Origin: Promicromonospora iranensis
GTDB taxonomy: Bacteria > Actinomycetota > Actinomycetes > Actinomycetales > Cellulomonadaceae
Length of the DNA stretch: 64,000 bases
Assembly: GCF_028994805.1 (NCBI RefSeq)
Contig: NZ_JAJQQP010000001.1
Span: forward strand, 62,001 to 126,000
Reading direction: 5' to 3'
Shown here: positions 7,052-15,290 of the stretch, one piece after another
Numbering within the stretch: the stretch's first letter is position 1
How the letters are laid out: each line of letters starts with the position of its first letter
Made by a program: the position numbers and the translations under genes
The notes under the pieces: model-generated
Told to the model about the DNA's origin: nothing
The model's input: only the letters and a program-made list of their open reading frames with translations
Databases searched by the model: none

Positions 7052-8283
7052 CGCAGCGGGTCGAACGGCCGGATCTCCTCCGGGGTGCGTCCCGTCGTGA
7101 TCAGGTCGGCCAGCGCCCGGCCGGTTGCCGGCCCGAGCACCATGCCCCACATGCCGTGGCCGCCGGCCACGTAGACACCGGGCGCGGCCGTCCGGCCCAC
7201 GAGCGGCAGCCCGTCCGGCGTAACAGGGCGCGAGCCCACCCACTCGTCCTCGCGGGAGTCCAGGTCGACGCCTTCGAAGAGGCCCCGGACCGAGCTCGCT
7301 ATCGCCCGGACCCGGGCCGGCCGGCGCGGTTCGTCCGGCCCGCGGAACTCCATGGTCCCGGCGATCCGGAGCCGCCCCTGGTAGGGGGTGCAGGCGACGC
7401 GCCGGGCCGGGAAGTAGACGGGATGGTCGATCGGCGGACCGTCCACGGGCACGCTGAACGAATAGCCTCGTCCGGCCTGCACACGGGTCCGCACCCCGAG
7501 CTGCCGCGCTAGCTCCGGGAGCCAGGCGCCCGTGGCGACCACGACGGCGTCGGACGTCACGGCGTCGTGGCCGTGGACCGCCACCTCGGCGCCACCGGGT
7601 ACCGCGCGGACGCTCTCGACGCGGGCGTCCGACAGCACCTTGGCGCCCCGCGCGCTGACCGAGGTCGCGAGCGCCTGCACGTAGGACCCGGGATCGATGT
7701 ACCGCTGGCCCTCCAGCGTCCAGATCGACTGCACGGCCCGGGAGAGGTGGGGCACGCGGACGCCGTCGGGCACCCTCGACAGCCGGATCTCCTGCCCGGC
7801 CCTGGCCACGCCTCGCAGCTCGTGCACGAACGGGCGTGACTCCCGCTCCCGCTCGAACCCGACCACCCAGCGGCTGGGGTACGACGTCGCGTGCACACCG
7901 CCGGCCTCGAGCTCGTCGTAGGCATCGAGCGCGATCCGGTCGATGGGGGTCAGGGCGGCCATCGCGCGCTGCCACGCGCCGGGCGTCGCGTGCGCCATGA
8001 GGCGTGCGAGGAAGGCCCACAGGGTGCGGTCGAACCGGAACGGAACGCTGAGGGCGGCGCTCGGGTCCAGCAGGGCCCGGGGCCCGTAGGCCCAGAGCGA
8101 CGGGTCGGCCAGCGGCATCGCCATGCCCGGGGTGAGCCAGCCGGCGTTGCCCCAGGACGCTCCCGAGGCGACACCGTGCCGGTCGAGGACCGTCACCTCC
8201 ACGCCGCGTTCCTGCAGGTGCCAGGCCGTAGCGAGGCCGACCATGCCGGCCCCTACGACTGTCGCGGTCTTCGTCTCGGGCAC
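7048..8283 (-). CDS. dadA: FAD-dependent D-amino-acid dehydrogenase (DadA-like)
   Basis: About 411 residues of the DAO/DadA flavoprotein family. The N-terminal dinucleotide-binding motif is VVGAGMVGLATAWHLQERG, followed by VTVLDRHGVASGASWGNAGWL, the usual DadA continuation. The C-terminus carries the second FAD contact GHGMWGMVLGPATGRALADLI. The enzyme oxidatively deaminates D-amino acids (or glycine) to keto acids. I start at GTG 8283 because AAGGAG lies eight bases upstream; more upstream starts lack a ribosome site. Located alone, convergent with the TetR gene. D-alanine is the commonest substrate in the family, but a glycine-oxidase-like role is not excluded. Confidence 0.82.
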   Translation of the reverse strand: MPETKTATVVGAGMVGLATAWHLQERGVEVTVLDRHGVASGASWGNAGWLTPGMAMPLADPSLWAYGPRALLDPSAALSVPFRFDRTLWAFLARLMAHATPGAWQRAMAALTPIDRIALDAYDELEAGGVHATSYPSRWVVGFERERESRPFVHELRGVARAGQEIRLSRVPDGVRVPHLSRAVQSIWTLEGQRYIDPGSYVQALATSVSARGAKVLSDARVESVRAVPGGAEVAVHGHDAVTSDAVVVATGAWLPELARQLGVRTRVQAGRGYSFSVPVDGPPIDHPVYFPARRVACTPYQGRLRIAGTMEFRGPDEPRRPARVRAIASSVRGLFEGVDLDSREDEWVGSRPVTPDGLPLVGRTAAPGVYVAGGHGMWGMVLGPATGRALADLITTGRTPEEIRPFDPLR

Positions 8284-8337
8284 GCGCGTGCTCCTTCTCT
8301 TCAGGGCTGTACCTACCAGTACCCCTCCCCGTCGAAC

Positions 8338-8360
8338 GGCGGACACCCTCATGGTCCGCC
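8338..8360 (-). promoter_or_regulatory. Hairpin in the dadA 5' leader
   Basis: GGCGGAC and GTCCGCC flank a 9-nt loop upstream of the dadA ribosome-binding site. It could be a small leader structure; no known riboswitch is recognised. Confidence 0.25.
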
Positions 8361-8428
8361 CACCGGATCGATTCGGCGCGACAACTCAGTGAAGTGCGGT
8401 GAAACGCGTCGTGTGGATTTGTGGGAGA

Positions 8429-8463
8429 CACCGGGCCGACGTCGGTGCGACGCCGGCCCGGTG
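8429..8463. terminator. 15-bp hairpin after the aldo/keto reductase
   Basis: Arms CACCGGGCCGACGTC (8429-8443) and GACGCCGGCCCGGTG (8449-8463) pair with a single mismatch around a 5-nt loop. No T-tract is present. It lies downstream of the minus-strand aldo/keto reductase gene and is a likely U-less terminator. Confidence 0.55.
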
Positions 8464-8502
8464 ACGGTGGTGCGGTGACGGTGGTGCGGTGACGGTGGTG
8501 CG
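8461..8502. repeat. Three perfect 14-bp tandem repeats
   Basis: GTGACGGTGGTGCG is repeated three times without a break just beyond the stop of the aldo/keto reductase gene. It abuts the preceding hairpin. No coding role is seen; copy number may vary between strains. Confidence 0.85.
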
Positions 8503-8525
8503 GGTCAGGCGGGGGCCGCGCGGTG

Positions 8526-9581
8526 TCAGCCGAGCGGCTGCGCCAGGGGCTCGATCGCCGCGATCTCGTCCTCGGTCAGCGGGCCGGCCGCGAGCGCCGC
8601 CACGTTGTCCTCGAGCTGCGCCACCGACGATGCGCCGATGAGCGCCGAGGTCACGCGCGTGTCCCGCAGCACCCAGGCAAGCGCGAGCTGCGCGAGCGTC
8701 TGGCCGCGGCCCTCGGCGATCTCGTTGAGCGCCTTGGCGCGGCCCAGGTAGTCCTCGGTGAGCGCGCCGGACGAGAGGAACGGTGAGTCCGAGCGGGCCG
8801 CGCGGGAGCCCTCCGGTGCGGCGCCGGCGAGGTACTTGCTGGTCAGCAGCCCCTGCTGCAGCGGGGAGAACACGATGGTCCCGACGCCCAGCTCGCCGAC
8901 GACGTCGAGCAGGGACTCGCTCTGCCTGCCGTCGTACGCGTCCTCGTGCGCCGGGTTCTCGATGTGCCGGTTGAGCATCGAGTAGGACGGCTGGTGGATG
9001 AGCAGCGGGACGCCCAGGTCGCGGAGGACCTGGGCGGCCTCGCGGGTGCGCGCCGGCGAGTAGTTGGAGACGCCCACGTACAGCGCCTTGCCCTGCTGGA
9101 CCGCGGAAGCGAGCGCGCCCATGGTCTCCGCGAGCGGCGTCGAGGGGTCCGGCCGGTGGTGGTAGAAGACGTCGACGTAGTCGACACCCATCCGGGTGAG
9201 CGACTGGTCCAGGGACGCGAGGAGGTACTTGCGCGACCCGTGGTCCCCGTACGGTCCGGGCCACATGTCGTAGCCGGCCTTCGTCGAGAGGACCAGCTCG
9301 TCGCGGTACGGCTTCAGGTCCGCGGCGAAGTGCCGCCCGAAGTTCTCCTCCGCCGACCCGTACGGCGGCCCGTAGTTGTTCGCCAGGTCGAAGTGGGTGA
9401 CACCCAGGTCGAGCGCGCGGCGCAGGATGGCGCGCTGGGTGTCGAACGGGCTGGTGTCGCCGAAGTTGTGCCAGAGGCCCAGGGACAGGGCCGGGAGGTC
9501 GAGGCCGGAACGGCCGGTCCGGCGGTACTGCATGGTGTCGTAACGGTCGTCGGCGGCGAGATACCGAGGTGCGAGAGGCAT
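8526..9581 (-). CDS. Aldo/keto reductase, YghZ/MgrA type (L-glyceraldehyde 3-phosphate reductase)
   Basis: A 351-residue (alpha/beta)8 NADPH-dependent reductase. The sequence RRTGRSGLDLPALSLGLWHNFG, FDLANNYGPPYGSAEENFG (Asp and Tyr of the tetrad), LVLSTKAGYDMWPGPYG (catalytic Lys) and VDVFYHHRPDPSTPL (catalytic His) match YghZ closely. The C-terminal SALIGASSVAQLEDN binds the cofactor. E. coli YghZ reduces L-glyceraldehyde 3-phosphate and methylglyoxal, so detoxification is the likely role. It stands alone between the chitinase and dadA, each with its own terminator-like hairpin. Confidence 0.87.
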   Translation of the reverse strand: MPLAPRYLAADDRYDTMQYRRTGRSGLDLPALSLGLWHNFGDTSPFDTQRAILRRALDLGVTHFDLANNYGPPYGSAEENFGRHFAADLKPYRDELVLSTKAGYDMWPGPYGDHGSRKYLLASLDQSLTRMGVDYVDVFYHHRPDPSTPLAETMGALASAVQQGKALYVGVSNYSPARTREAAQVLRDLGVPLLIHQPSYSMLNRHIENPAHEDAYDGRQSESLLDVVGELGVGTIVFSPLQQGLLTSKYLAGAAPEGSRAARSDSPFLSSGALTEDYLGRAKALNEIAEGRGQTLAQLALAWVLRDTRVTSALIGASSVAQLEDNVAALAAGPLTEDEIAAIEPLAQPLG

Positions 9582-9621
9582 GCGCTCATCGTGGCACGCA
9601 CCACCCCGGCACCGGTCAGCG

Positions 9622-9678
9622 TGACCACGGCGGCTGCTGCCAGAGCCGTGCCCGTTCTGGCAGCAGCTGCCGTGGTCA
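9622..9678. terminator. 23-bp hairpin after the chitinase gene
   Basis: Arms at 9622-9644 and 9656-9678 (core CTGCTGCCAGA / TCTGGCAGCAG) pair with one mismatch across an 11-nt loop. This very long stem lies between the chitinase stop and the next start, with no T-tract. Confidence 0.7.
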
Positions 9679-9707
9679 ACACCGGCACAGGCCGACGTCT
9701 GTGATGG

Positions 9708-10631
9708 TCAGCAGCGGAGGTTGCCGCCCGGGTCGACGCCGAGCGCGCTGGTGAAGCGCAGGTACGTGTCGATACGACTCTGCACCTGTGCGGGGTTCCC
9801 GCCGTTGCACTCGATGCTGCCGTTGATGCTCCGGATGGTCTCTCCGAAACCGCGGTCGTTCACGATCGCGGCGTGCGCTGTCATGGTGCCCGGGCCGTTC
9901 TGGGTGTTCCAGTACCAGAGCCCGGTCTTCCAGGCGATCGCCGAGTCGGTCTGCACCAGCCTCGGGTTGTTCAGCAGGTCGATGCCGAGGGCGTCACCCG
10001 CCGCCTTGTAGTTGTAGTTCCAGCTCAGCTGGATGGGGCCCTTGCCGTAGTACTGGTCGTGGCCCGCGGGGCAGCCGTAGGGCTGCGAGGTGTCGCAGTA
10101 GTGCGGGTAGTTCGCCGTGTTCTGCTCGACGACGTGCACCAGGCCGCCGGTCTCGTGGGACACGTTGGCGAGGAACGCGGCAGCCTCACGCTTCTGGATG
10201 GTCTCGCTGCCGCTGTTCGCGAACCCGGGGTACGCACTGAGCGCGTCGACGAGTCCGGAGTACGTGTAGAACGAGTTCCGGTGGGGGAAGAACTGGTTGA
10301 ACTGGGCCTGGCTGACCGGGAAGTCCTCGGTGCCGGGCGGGTCGATCGGCGGCTCGCCGCCGTCGCAGGTGCCGGTGCGCTCCCACACGCCCCACGGGCC
10401 GGTGGTGCCGGGCGTCTCACCCTGGGTCCACCACTTGGCCCGCCACGCGGCACCGCCGTGGGTGACCTGGTTGCCTCCGACATAGACGGCGCTGCCGCTC
10501 CAGGCGGCTGCGCTACAGCTGGCCACCACGGCCTGGGCCGCCGGTGCAGGGGCGGCGGCGGCTGCGGCCGCTGGTGTCAGGAGCGCAGCGACGACAGCTG
10601 CGATCAGTAGCGGTGCGCGACGAGATCTCAC
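9708..10631 (-). CDS. Secreted GH19 chitinase with N-terminal chitin-binding module
   Basis: A 307-residue secreted enzyme. An Arg-rich start and an Ala-rich hydrophobic stretch make a signal peptide ending near AAPAPAAQA. Residues 38-87 (SAVYVGGNQVTHGGAAWRAKWWTQGETPG) are a CBM5/12 chitin-binding module, followed by a Gly/Pro linker. The catalytic domain has AAAFLANVSHETGG with the GH19 acid Glu, and YYGKGPIQLSWNYNY with the substrate-cleft residues. GH19 enzymes invert beta-1,4-GlcNAc linkages, giving chitin or fungal-wall hydrolysis. The start is GTG with GAGGTGG upstream. No TGGTCTAGACCA-type chitinase operator is evident upstream. Confidence 0.92.
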   Translation of the reverse strand: MRSRRAPLLIAAVVAALLTPAAAAAAAPAPAAQAVVASCSAAAWSGSAVYVGGNQVTHGGAAWRAKWWTQGETPGTTGPWGVWERTGTCDGGEPPIDPPGTEDFPVSQAQFNQFFPHRNSFYTYSGLVDALSAYPGFANSGSETIQKREAAAFLANVSHETGGLVHVVEQNTANYPHYCDTSQPYGCPAGHDQYYGKGPIQLSWNYNYKAAGDALGIDLLNNPRLVQTDSAIAWKTGLWYWNTQNGPGTMTAHAAIVNDRGFGETIRSINGSIECNGGNPAQVQSRIDTYLRFTSALGVDPGGNLRC

Positions 10632-10779
10632 GGGGAACCACCTCGCTTCCGGTTCTGGGCCGCCGGACTTCGACGGCCGATTTGTTCAGGAACCTAGCAA
10701 GGCGTAGGTGGTACGGGCGTGAGGGATTCCCACACGCCGACCCGTAGGCACGTCCCGCCGCCGTCGGGCAGTCTTCGAC

Positions 10780-10810
10780 TTGACCCTCACACCGTGTCAG
10801 GCGGGAGAAC
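10780..10810 (+). promoter_or_regulatory. Autoregulatory MerR-type promoter
   Basis: TTGACC (10780-10785), a 19-bp spacer and GAGAAC (10805-10810) flank the imperfect palindrome CCTCACA-CCG-TGTCAGG (10785-10801). The -10 ends six bases before the GTG start of the MerR gene. The layout is that of promoters activated by BmrR/TipA-like regulators. Confidence 0.6.
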
Positions 10811-10816
10811 TGGACT

Positions 10817-11626
10817 GTGTTGCCCATCGGAGCCTTCGCACGGATCGGCCAGGTGACCCATCACATGCTGCGGCACTGGGACACGGCGGGTCTGCTCGTA
10901 CCCGACCATGTCGACGAGTTCACCGGCTACCGCTCGTACGACCCGTCACAGCTCGCCCGGTTGCACCGCATCGTGGCGCTGCGCCAGCTCGGTTTCGGCC
11001 TCGACGACATCGCGGCCGCACTGGCCGACGGTGTCGACACCGGTCGGCTGGCCGTGCTCCTGCGCGAACGCAGGGACGAGGTGGCCCGCGAGCACGCACT
11101 GGCCACCGCGCAGCTGGCCGACGTCGGGCGGAGGCTCCGGCTCATCGAAGAGGAGAAGACCATGTCCACCATCGAGATGATCACCAAGGACCTGCCTGCC
11201 GTCCGGCTCGCCGCACGGTCCACGACCGTGGCGGAGCAGCCTCAGGTGGGGGCCGTCGTGGGGCCGCTGTTCGACGCCGTCGCGAAGACCCTCACCGACG
11301 CGCTCGGGCCAGGGCTGCTGGAGGTCCCGGTCGCCCAGTACGACATGGGCGAGGACGGCGTCAGCGTCGTCTGCGGGTTCGAGTACGACGGCGCGCCGCT
11401 GCCGGGCGTCGAGATCGTCGAGCTGCCCGCCGAGCCACTCGCCGCGTGCGCCGTCCACCTGGGGCCCATGGACGGGATCGCCAGGAGCTGGATGGCCCTG
11501 ATGACCGAGGCGACGGAGCGCGGGCTCACGCTGTCGGGCCCCGGCCGTGAGCTGTACGTCCGCGCAGAACGAGAAGACCAGGCCGACTGGGTCACCGAGC
11601 TGCAGCAGCCGGTCACCCGCGCCTGA
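10817..11626 (+). CDS. MerR-family regulator with GyrI-like effector domain
   Basis: A 269-residue activator. The N-terminal MerR winged helix reads FARIGQVTHHMLRHWDTAGLL and YRSYDPSQLARLHRIVALRQLGFGLDDI. A connecting coiled coil ends at LIEEEKTMSTIEMI, and residues 125-265 resemble the AraC-E-bind/GyrI ligand domain of BmrR (ITKDLPAVRLAARSTTV). Such proteins bind cationic or amphipathic drugs and activate efflux or self-expression. No efflux gene is adjacent, so the target may lie elsewhere. The start is GTG at 10817, with the -10-like hexamer six bases upstream and no ribosome site, so it is probably leaderless. Confidence 0.87.
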   Translation: MLPIGAFARIGQVTHHMLRHWDTAGLLVPDHVDEFTGYRSYDPSQLARLHRIVALRQLGFGLDDIAAALADGVDTGRLAVLLRERRDEVAREHALATAQLADVGRRLRLIEEEKTMSTIEMITKDLPAVRLAARSTTVAEQPQVGAVVGPLFDAVAKTLTDALGPGLLEVPVAQYDMGEDGVSVVCGFEYDGAPLPGVEIVELPAEPLAACAVHLGPMDGIARSWMALMTEATERGLTLSGPGRELYVRAEREDQADWVTELQQPVTRA

Positions 11627-11647
11627 CCCTTGGTTGTGGGTCAGGCG
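11620..11647. terminator. Bidirectional hairpin shared by convergent genes
   Basis: CGCCTGACCC (11620-11629) and GGGTCAGGCG (11638-11647) form a perfect 10-bp stem with an 8-nt loop. The stop codons of the MerR gene (11624-11626) and the LacI gene (11641-11643) both lie in the arms. Confidence 0.65.
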
Positions 11648-12687
11648 GAGTCGCGGGGTATCAGGACGGGCTCGAAGATCGCCGACCGCACCGCCGGCTC
11701 GTCGGCGTCGATCTGCTCGAGCAACATCCGCGCCATCTCCTCCGCCATCTTCTCCACGGGCTGGCGCACCGTCGTGAGACGAGGGCGCGTCTGTACCGCC
11801 ACCGGGCTGTCGTCGAACCCGACGATGGCCACGTCGTCGGGCACCCGCCGGCCGTGGGCCTGGAGCACGTGGATGGCGCCCTGGGCCATGAGGTCGTTCG
11901 AGACGAAGACTCCGTCGAGGTCCGGAGCGGCCGCCAGCAGCTCCGCCATCGCGACCTCGCCGCTCTCGAACGTGAAGGATCCCTCGACGCTCGGTACGAA
12001 CGCATGCCCTCGTCGAGCCGCGGCATCGCGGAAGCCGTCGAGCCGGTCCCGCGCGGACGGCACGTCGACCGGGCCCGAGATCACACCGAGCTTTCGGCAC
12101 CCGCGGTCGAGCAGCTGGTTCGCCGCCAGTCGGGCACCGTCGGCGTTGGCCAGGTCGACGTAGCTCGCCGGGATCGCGTGGCCCGGCCTGGCGAAGAGCA
12201 CTATCGGGCTCCCGGTGCCCAGCAGCTCCTCGGGCAGCGGGTCGTCGGCATAGGTCGACACGAGCAAGGCCCCGTCCGCGTTGCCGAACCGCAGGTAGGA
12301 GACCACCTGGGCCCGGGTCTGGGCGTTGTCGGCGAACATCAGGACCGGGTGCACGTCGTGCGGCCGGAGCGTCCGCACGAGAGACCCCACCACCCGCCCG
12401 AAGAACGGGTCGGAGAACACGCCCGACAGATCGAGCTCGGCGTCCGGGTCGGCATCGGCGCCCGAGATGACGACGGCGACCGTGCCCGTGCGCCGCGTGA
12501 CCAGCGACCGTGCGGCCCGATTCGGCACGTAGCCGGTCTCGGCCACCGCCTCGAGCACCACCTCCTGCACCGCGGGCGCGACCTTGCGCTTGCCGTTGAT
12601 CACGCGGGACACGGTCGCGCGGGAGACGCCGGCGACCTTCGCCACGTCCTCCAGGGTCGGCGCCGGACGCCGCGGATCCTTGCTCAC
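11641..12687 (-). CDS. LacI-family transcriptional regulator
   Basis: A 348-residue repressor with the LacI helix-turn-helix PTLEDVAKVAGVSRATVSRVI and hinge YVPNRAARSLVTRRTGTVA. The periplasmic-binding-protein-like sensor ends with VAIVGFDDSPVAVQTRPRLTTV. It is divergent from the CBM32 glycosidase operon. Two identical palindromic boxes (12705-12721 and 12884-12900) lie between the start codons, one beside each gene, so it most likely represses itself and the secreted-enzyme operon and is released by a sugar from their substrate. Identity of that sugar is unknown. Confidence 0.9.
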   Translation of the reverse strand: MSKDPRRPAPTLEDVAKVAGVSRATVSRVINGKRKVAPAVQEVVLEAVAETGYVPNRAARSLVTRRTGTVAVVISGADADPDAELDLSGVFSDPFFGRVVGSLVRTLRPHDVHPVLMFADNAQTRAQVVSYLRFGNADGALLVSTYADDPLPEELLGTGSPIVLFARPGHAIPASYVDLANADGARLAANQLLDRGCRKLGVISGPVDVPSARDRLDGFRDAAARRGHAFVPSVEGSFTFESGEVAMAELLAAAPDLDGVFVSNDLMAQGAIHVLQAHGRRVPDDVAIVGFDDSPVAVQTRPRLTTVRQPVEKMAEEMARMLLEQIDADEPAVRSAIFEPVLIPRDSA

Positions 12688-12704
12688 ACGCTGACGTTAA
12701 CAGA

Positions 12705-12721
12705 GTAAGAGCGCTCTCCCA
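12705..12721. promoter_or_regulatory. LacI operator, proximal copy
   Basis: GTAAGAGCGCTCTCCCA, with the palindromic core AGAGCGCTCT, lies just upstream of the LacI start. An identical 17-mer is found at 12884-12900. The form resembles CebR-type boxes. Confidence 0.75.
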
Positions 12722-12883
12722 TGGACCGTAGGCGGGTGACATGACACCGGTTCTGCCCCTGGCGGCTCCATGCCGATTCGGCATCTAGCGTCCCGATTAG
12801 GCAGCAGATACGCACAAAGTAGCAACGAAGCCGAGTCTCCGAACCCTTGACGGCCTGTCAGGGACCGGTCAAGGATTGGCTCT

Positions 12884-12900
12884 GTAAGAGCGCTCTCCCA
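12884..12900. promoter_or_regulatory. LacI operator, copy facing the CBM32 operon
   Basis: A second exact copy of the 17-mer at 12705-12721. It follows a possible -35 TTGACG near 12848 and precedes the CBM32 operon start by about 95 bp. The rest of the 308-bp intergenic region shows no other recognisable element. Confidence 0.75.
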
Positions 12901-12995
12901 ACTCGCGACGCGCTGGAGCGTCGCGAAGGCAGGCTCAACGACGAACCGCGCCACCGGCCCTTTGCTGGCTGACGAGCGGACGGAGAGGAAGACCC

Positions 12996-15248
12996 ATGAT
13001 CACCACCGGATCACCCGGCGCGGAGGTAGCCCGGCTCAGGCGCGGCCTACGCGCCGGAGCCGCCGCTCTCACGACCGGCCTGCTGGCAGCGGCGGCGCTC
13101 GTCGCCCCCGCTGTCTCAGCGCAGGCGGAACCGGTCCTGCTGTCACAGGGCAAGACCGCCACCGCCTCGTCCGAGGAGAACCCCGACTACACACCCGCGA
13201 GCGCCGCCGTCGACGGCGACCTGGGCACCCGCTGGGCGAGCACGTTCAGCGACCCGCAGTGGATCCGGGTCGACCTGGGCCGGTCCGCGGACCTCGACCG
13301 CGTGGAGCTGGTCTGGGAGTCCGCGTACTCGACCACGTACGAGTTCCAGGTCTCCGCCGACGGGTCCTCGTGGTCCACGGTGTACTCGACCAGCTCGGGC
13401 GACGGCGGCACCGACCGGTTCGACGTCGACGGGACCGCCCGCCACGTGCGGCTGCTGTCCACGGCCCGGTCGGGCGGCTACGGCAACTCGCTGTGGGAGC
13501 TGCGCGTCTTCGGCGAGGCCGGCGGCACCGACCCGGGCGACCCCGGTAACCCCGGCGACCCGAACTACGTCGACCCCGGCCATCCGAACGTGCCCGTCCG
13601 GGACTCCGGGCCGAGCACGGTCGAGGTGGTGGGCGGCAACGGTGCCTGGGACCTGCAGGTCGACGGGAAGCCGTACACCGTTCGCGGCTTCACCTGGGGC
13701 CCGGCGTTCAGCGCGGCCGACCACTACATGCCGCCGCTCGTCGAGATGGGCGCCAACACGGTCCGCACCTGGGGCACCGGCGCCGACACGAAGCAGCTCC
13801 TCGACTCCGCGGCCGCGCACGACGTCCGCGTGATGATGGGCTTCTGGCTGCTGCCCGGCGGCGGCCCCGGTTCCGGCGGCTGCATCGACTACCGCACGGA
13901 CACCGCCTACAAGTCCGAGACCAAGGCCGACATCCTGAAGTGGGTCGAGACCTACAAGAGCCACCCCGGTGTGCTCATGTGGAACATCGGCAACGAGGCG
14001 ATCCTCGGCCTGCAGAACTGCTACTCGGGTGCCGAGCTGGAGGCGATCCGGCACGCCTACGCGGCCTTCGTCAACGACGTGAGCATCGCCGTCCACCAGG
14101 CCGACCCGAACCACCCGACCACCAACACGGATGCCTGGGCGGGTGCCTGGAAGTACATCGAGGCGAACGCCCCGGACCTCGATCTGCTGTCGATCAACGC
14201 CTACGGCGACGTCTGCAACATCGAGGAGTCCTGGGAGACCGGCGGCTACGACCGCCCGTACCTGCTGACCGAGGGCGGTGCGGCCGGCGAGTGGGAGGTG
14301 CCCGACGACGCCAACGGCGTCCCCGAGGAGCCGACCGACCTCGAGAAGGGGGCCGCGTACGTCGACTCGTGGCGCTGCCTGCGGGAGCACGAAGGCGTCT
14401 CGCTGGGCGCGACGTTCTTCCACTACGGCATCGAGGGCGACTTCGGCGGCGTGTGGTTCAACATCCTGCCCGGCGACAACAAGCGGCTCGGCTACTACTC
14501 GATCGCGCGCGCCTGGGGCGTGGACACCTCCGGCATGAACACGCCGCCGCGCATCTCCGCCATGGACGTGCCCGGCTCGACCGCGGTGGAGGCGGGTGAG
14601 CAGTTCACGGTCTCCGTGGACATGACGGACCCGGACGGCGACCCGATCACGTCCAACGTGATGCTGAACAGCAAGTACATCAACGACGCCGGTGGCATCG
14701 CGCAGGCCGACTTCACGCAGACCGCGCCCGGCACGTTCCGGGTCACGGCGCCCGAGATGCTCGGCGTCTGGAAGGTCTACGTGTTCGCCGAGGACGGCGA
14801 GGGCAACGTGGGCGTCGAGACGAGGTCGTTCCGCGTCGTCGCGCCCGAGGTCGAGGGGACCAACATCGCCCAGGGCAAGGCGGCCACGGCGTCGAGCTTC
14901 GACCCGTGGAACGGCGACTGGACGCCCGCCCGCGCCGTCGACGGCGACCCCGCCACCCGCTGGGCCAGCGAGTGGGGCCCGACCGCCTGGTACCGGGTGG
15001 ATCTGGGCTCCGTGCAGTCGTTCGACCACCTGCAGCTCGTCTGGGAGACGGCCTACGGGAAGTCCTACGAGATCCAGACCTCGAACGACGGCAGCACCTG
15101 GACCACCGTCCGGACGGTCACGGGCGGCAACGGAGGCGTCGACAGCGTGGACGTCACCGGCTCGGGCCGCTACGTGCGCCTGAACCTCACCGAGCGCGGC
15201 ACCGAGTGGGGTTACTCCCTCTACGAGGTCGGCGTCTACCAGCGGTGA
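12996..15248 (+). CDS. Secreted clan-A-type glycoside hydrolase with two CBM32 modules
   Basis: A 750-residue secreted protein. A signal peptide ends near SAQA (about residue 47). An F5/8-C (CBM32) module with AAVDGDLGTRWAS spans about 48-175, and a Gly/Asp/Pro linker follows. A TIM-barrel hydrolase (about 205-520) begins with VDGKPYTVRGFTWGP and EMGANTVRTWG. It carries MWNIGNEAI, whose Asn-Glu is the expected acid/base, and YLLTEGG, with a likely nucleophile Glu. An Ig-like domain and a second CBM32 (AVDGDPATRWAS) complete it. The barrel resembles GH2/GH5-clan enzymes; the exact family and substrate are not clear. First gene of a three-gene operon repressed by the divergent LacI protein. Confidence 0.8.
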   Translation: MITTGSPGAEVARLRRGLRAGAAALTTGLLAAAALVAPAVSAQAEPVLLSQGKTATASSEENPDYTPASAAVDGDLGTRWASTFSDPQWIRVDLGRSADLDRVELVWESAYSTTYEFQVSADGSSWSTVYSTSSGDGGTDRFDVDGTARHVRLLSTARSGGYGNSLWELRVFGEAGGTDPGDPGNPGDPNYVDPGHPNVPVRDSGPSTVEVVGGNGAWDLQVDGKPYTVRGFTWGPAFSAADHYMPPLVEMGANTVRTWGTGADTKQLLDSAAAHDVRVMMGFWLLPGGGPGSGGCIDYRTDTAYKSETKADILKWVETYKSHPGVLMWNIGNEAILGLQNCYSGAELEAIRHAYAAFVNDVSIAVHQADPNHPTTNTDAWAGAWKYIEANAPDLDLLSINAYGDVCNIEESWETGGYDRPYLLTEGGAAGEWEVPDDANGVPEEPTDLEKGAAYVDSWRCLREHEGVSLGATFFHYGIEGDFGGVWFNILPGDNKRLGYYSIARAWGVDTSGMNTPPRISAMDVPGSTAVEAGEQFTVSVDMTDPDGDPITSNVMLNSKYINDAGGIAQADFTQTAPGTFRVTAPEMLGVWKVYVFAEDGEGNVGVETRSFRVVAPEVEGTNIAQGKAATASSFDPWNGDWTPARAVDGDPATRWASEWGPTAWYRVDLGSVQSFDHLQLVWETAYGKSYEIQTSNDGSTWTTVRTVTGGNGGVDSVDVTGSGRYVRLNLTERGTEWGYSLYEVGVYQR

Positions 15249-15290
15249 GCACGGCAGTGATCAGCAGCGACAACCAGTGAAGGAGGAACC

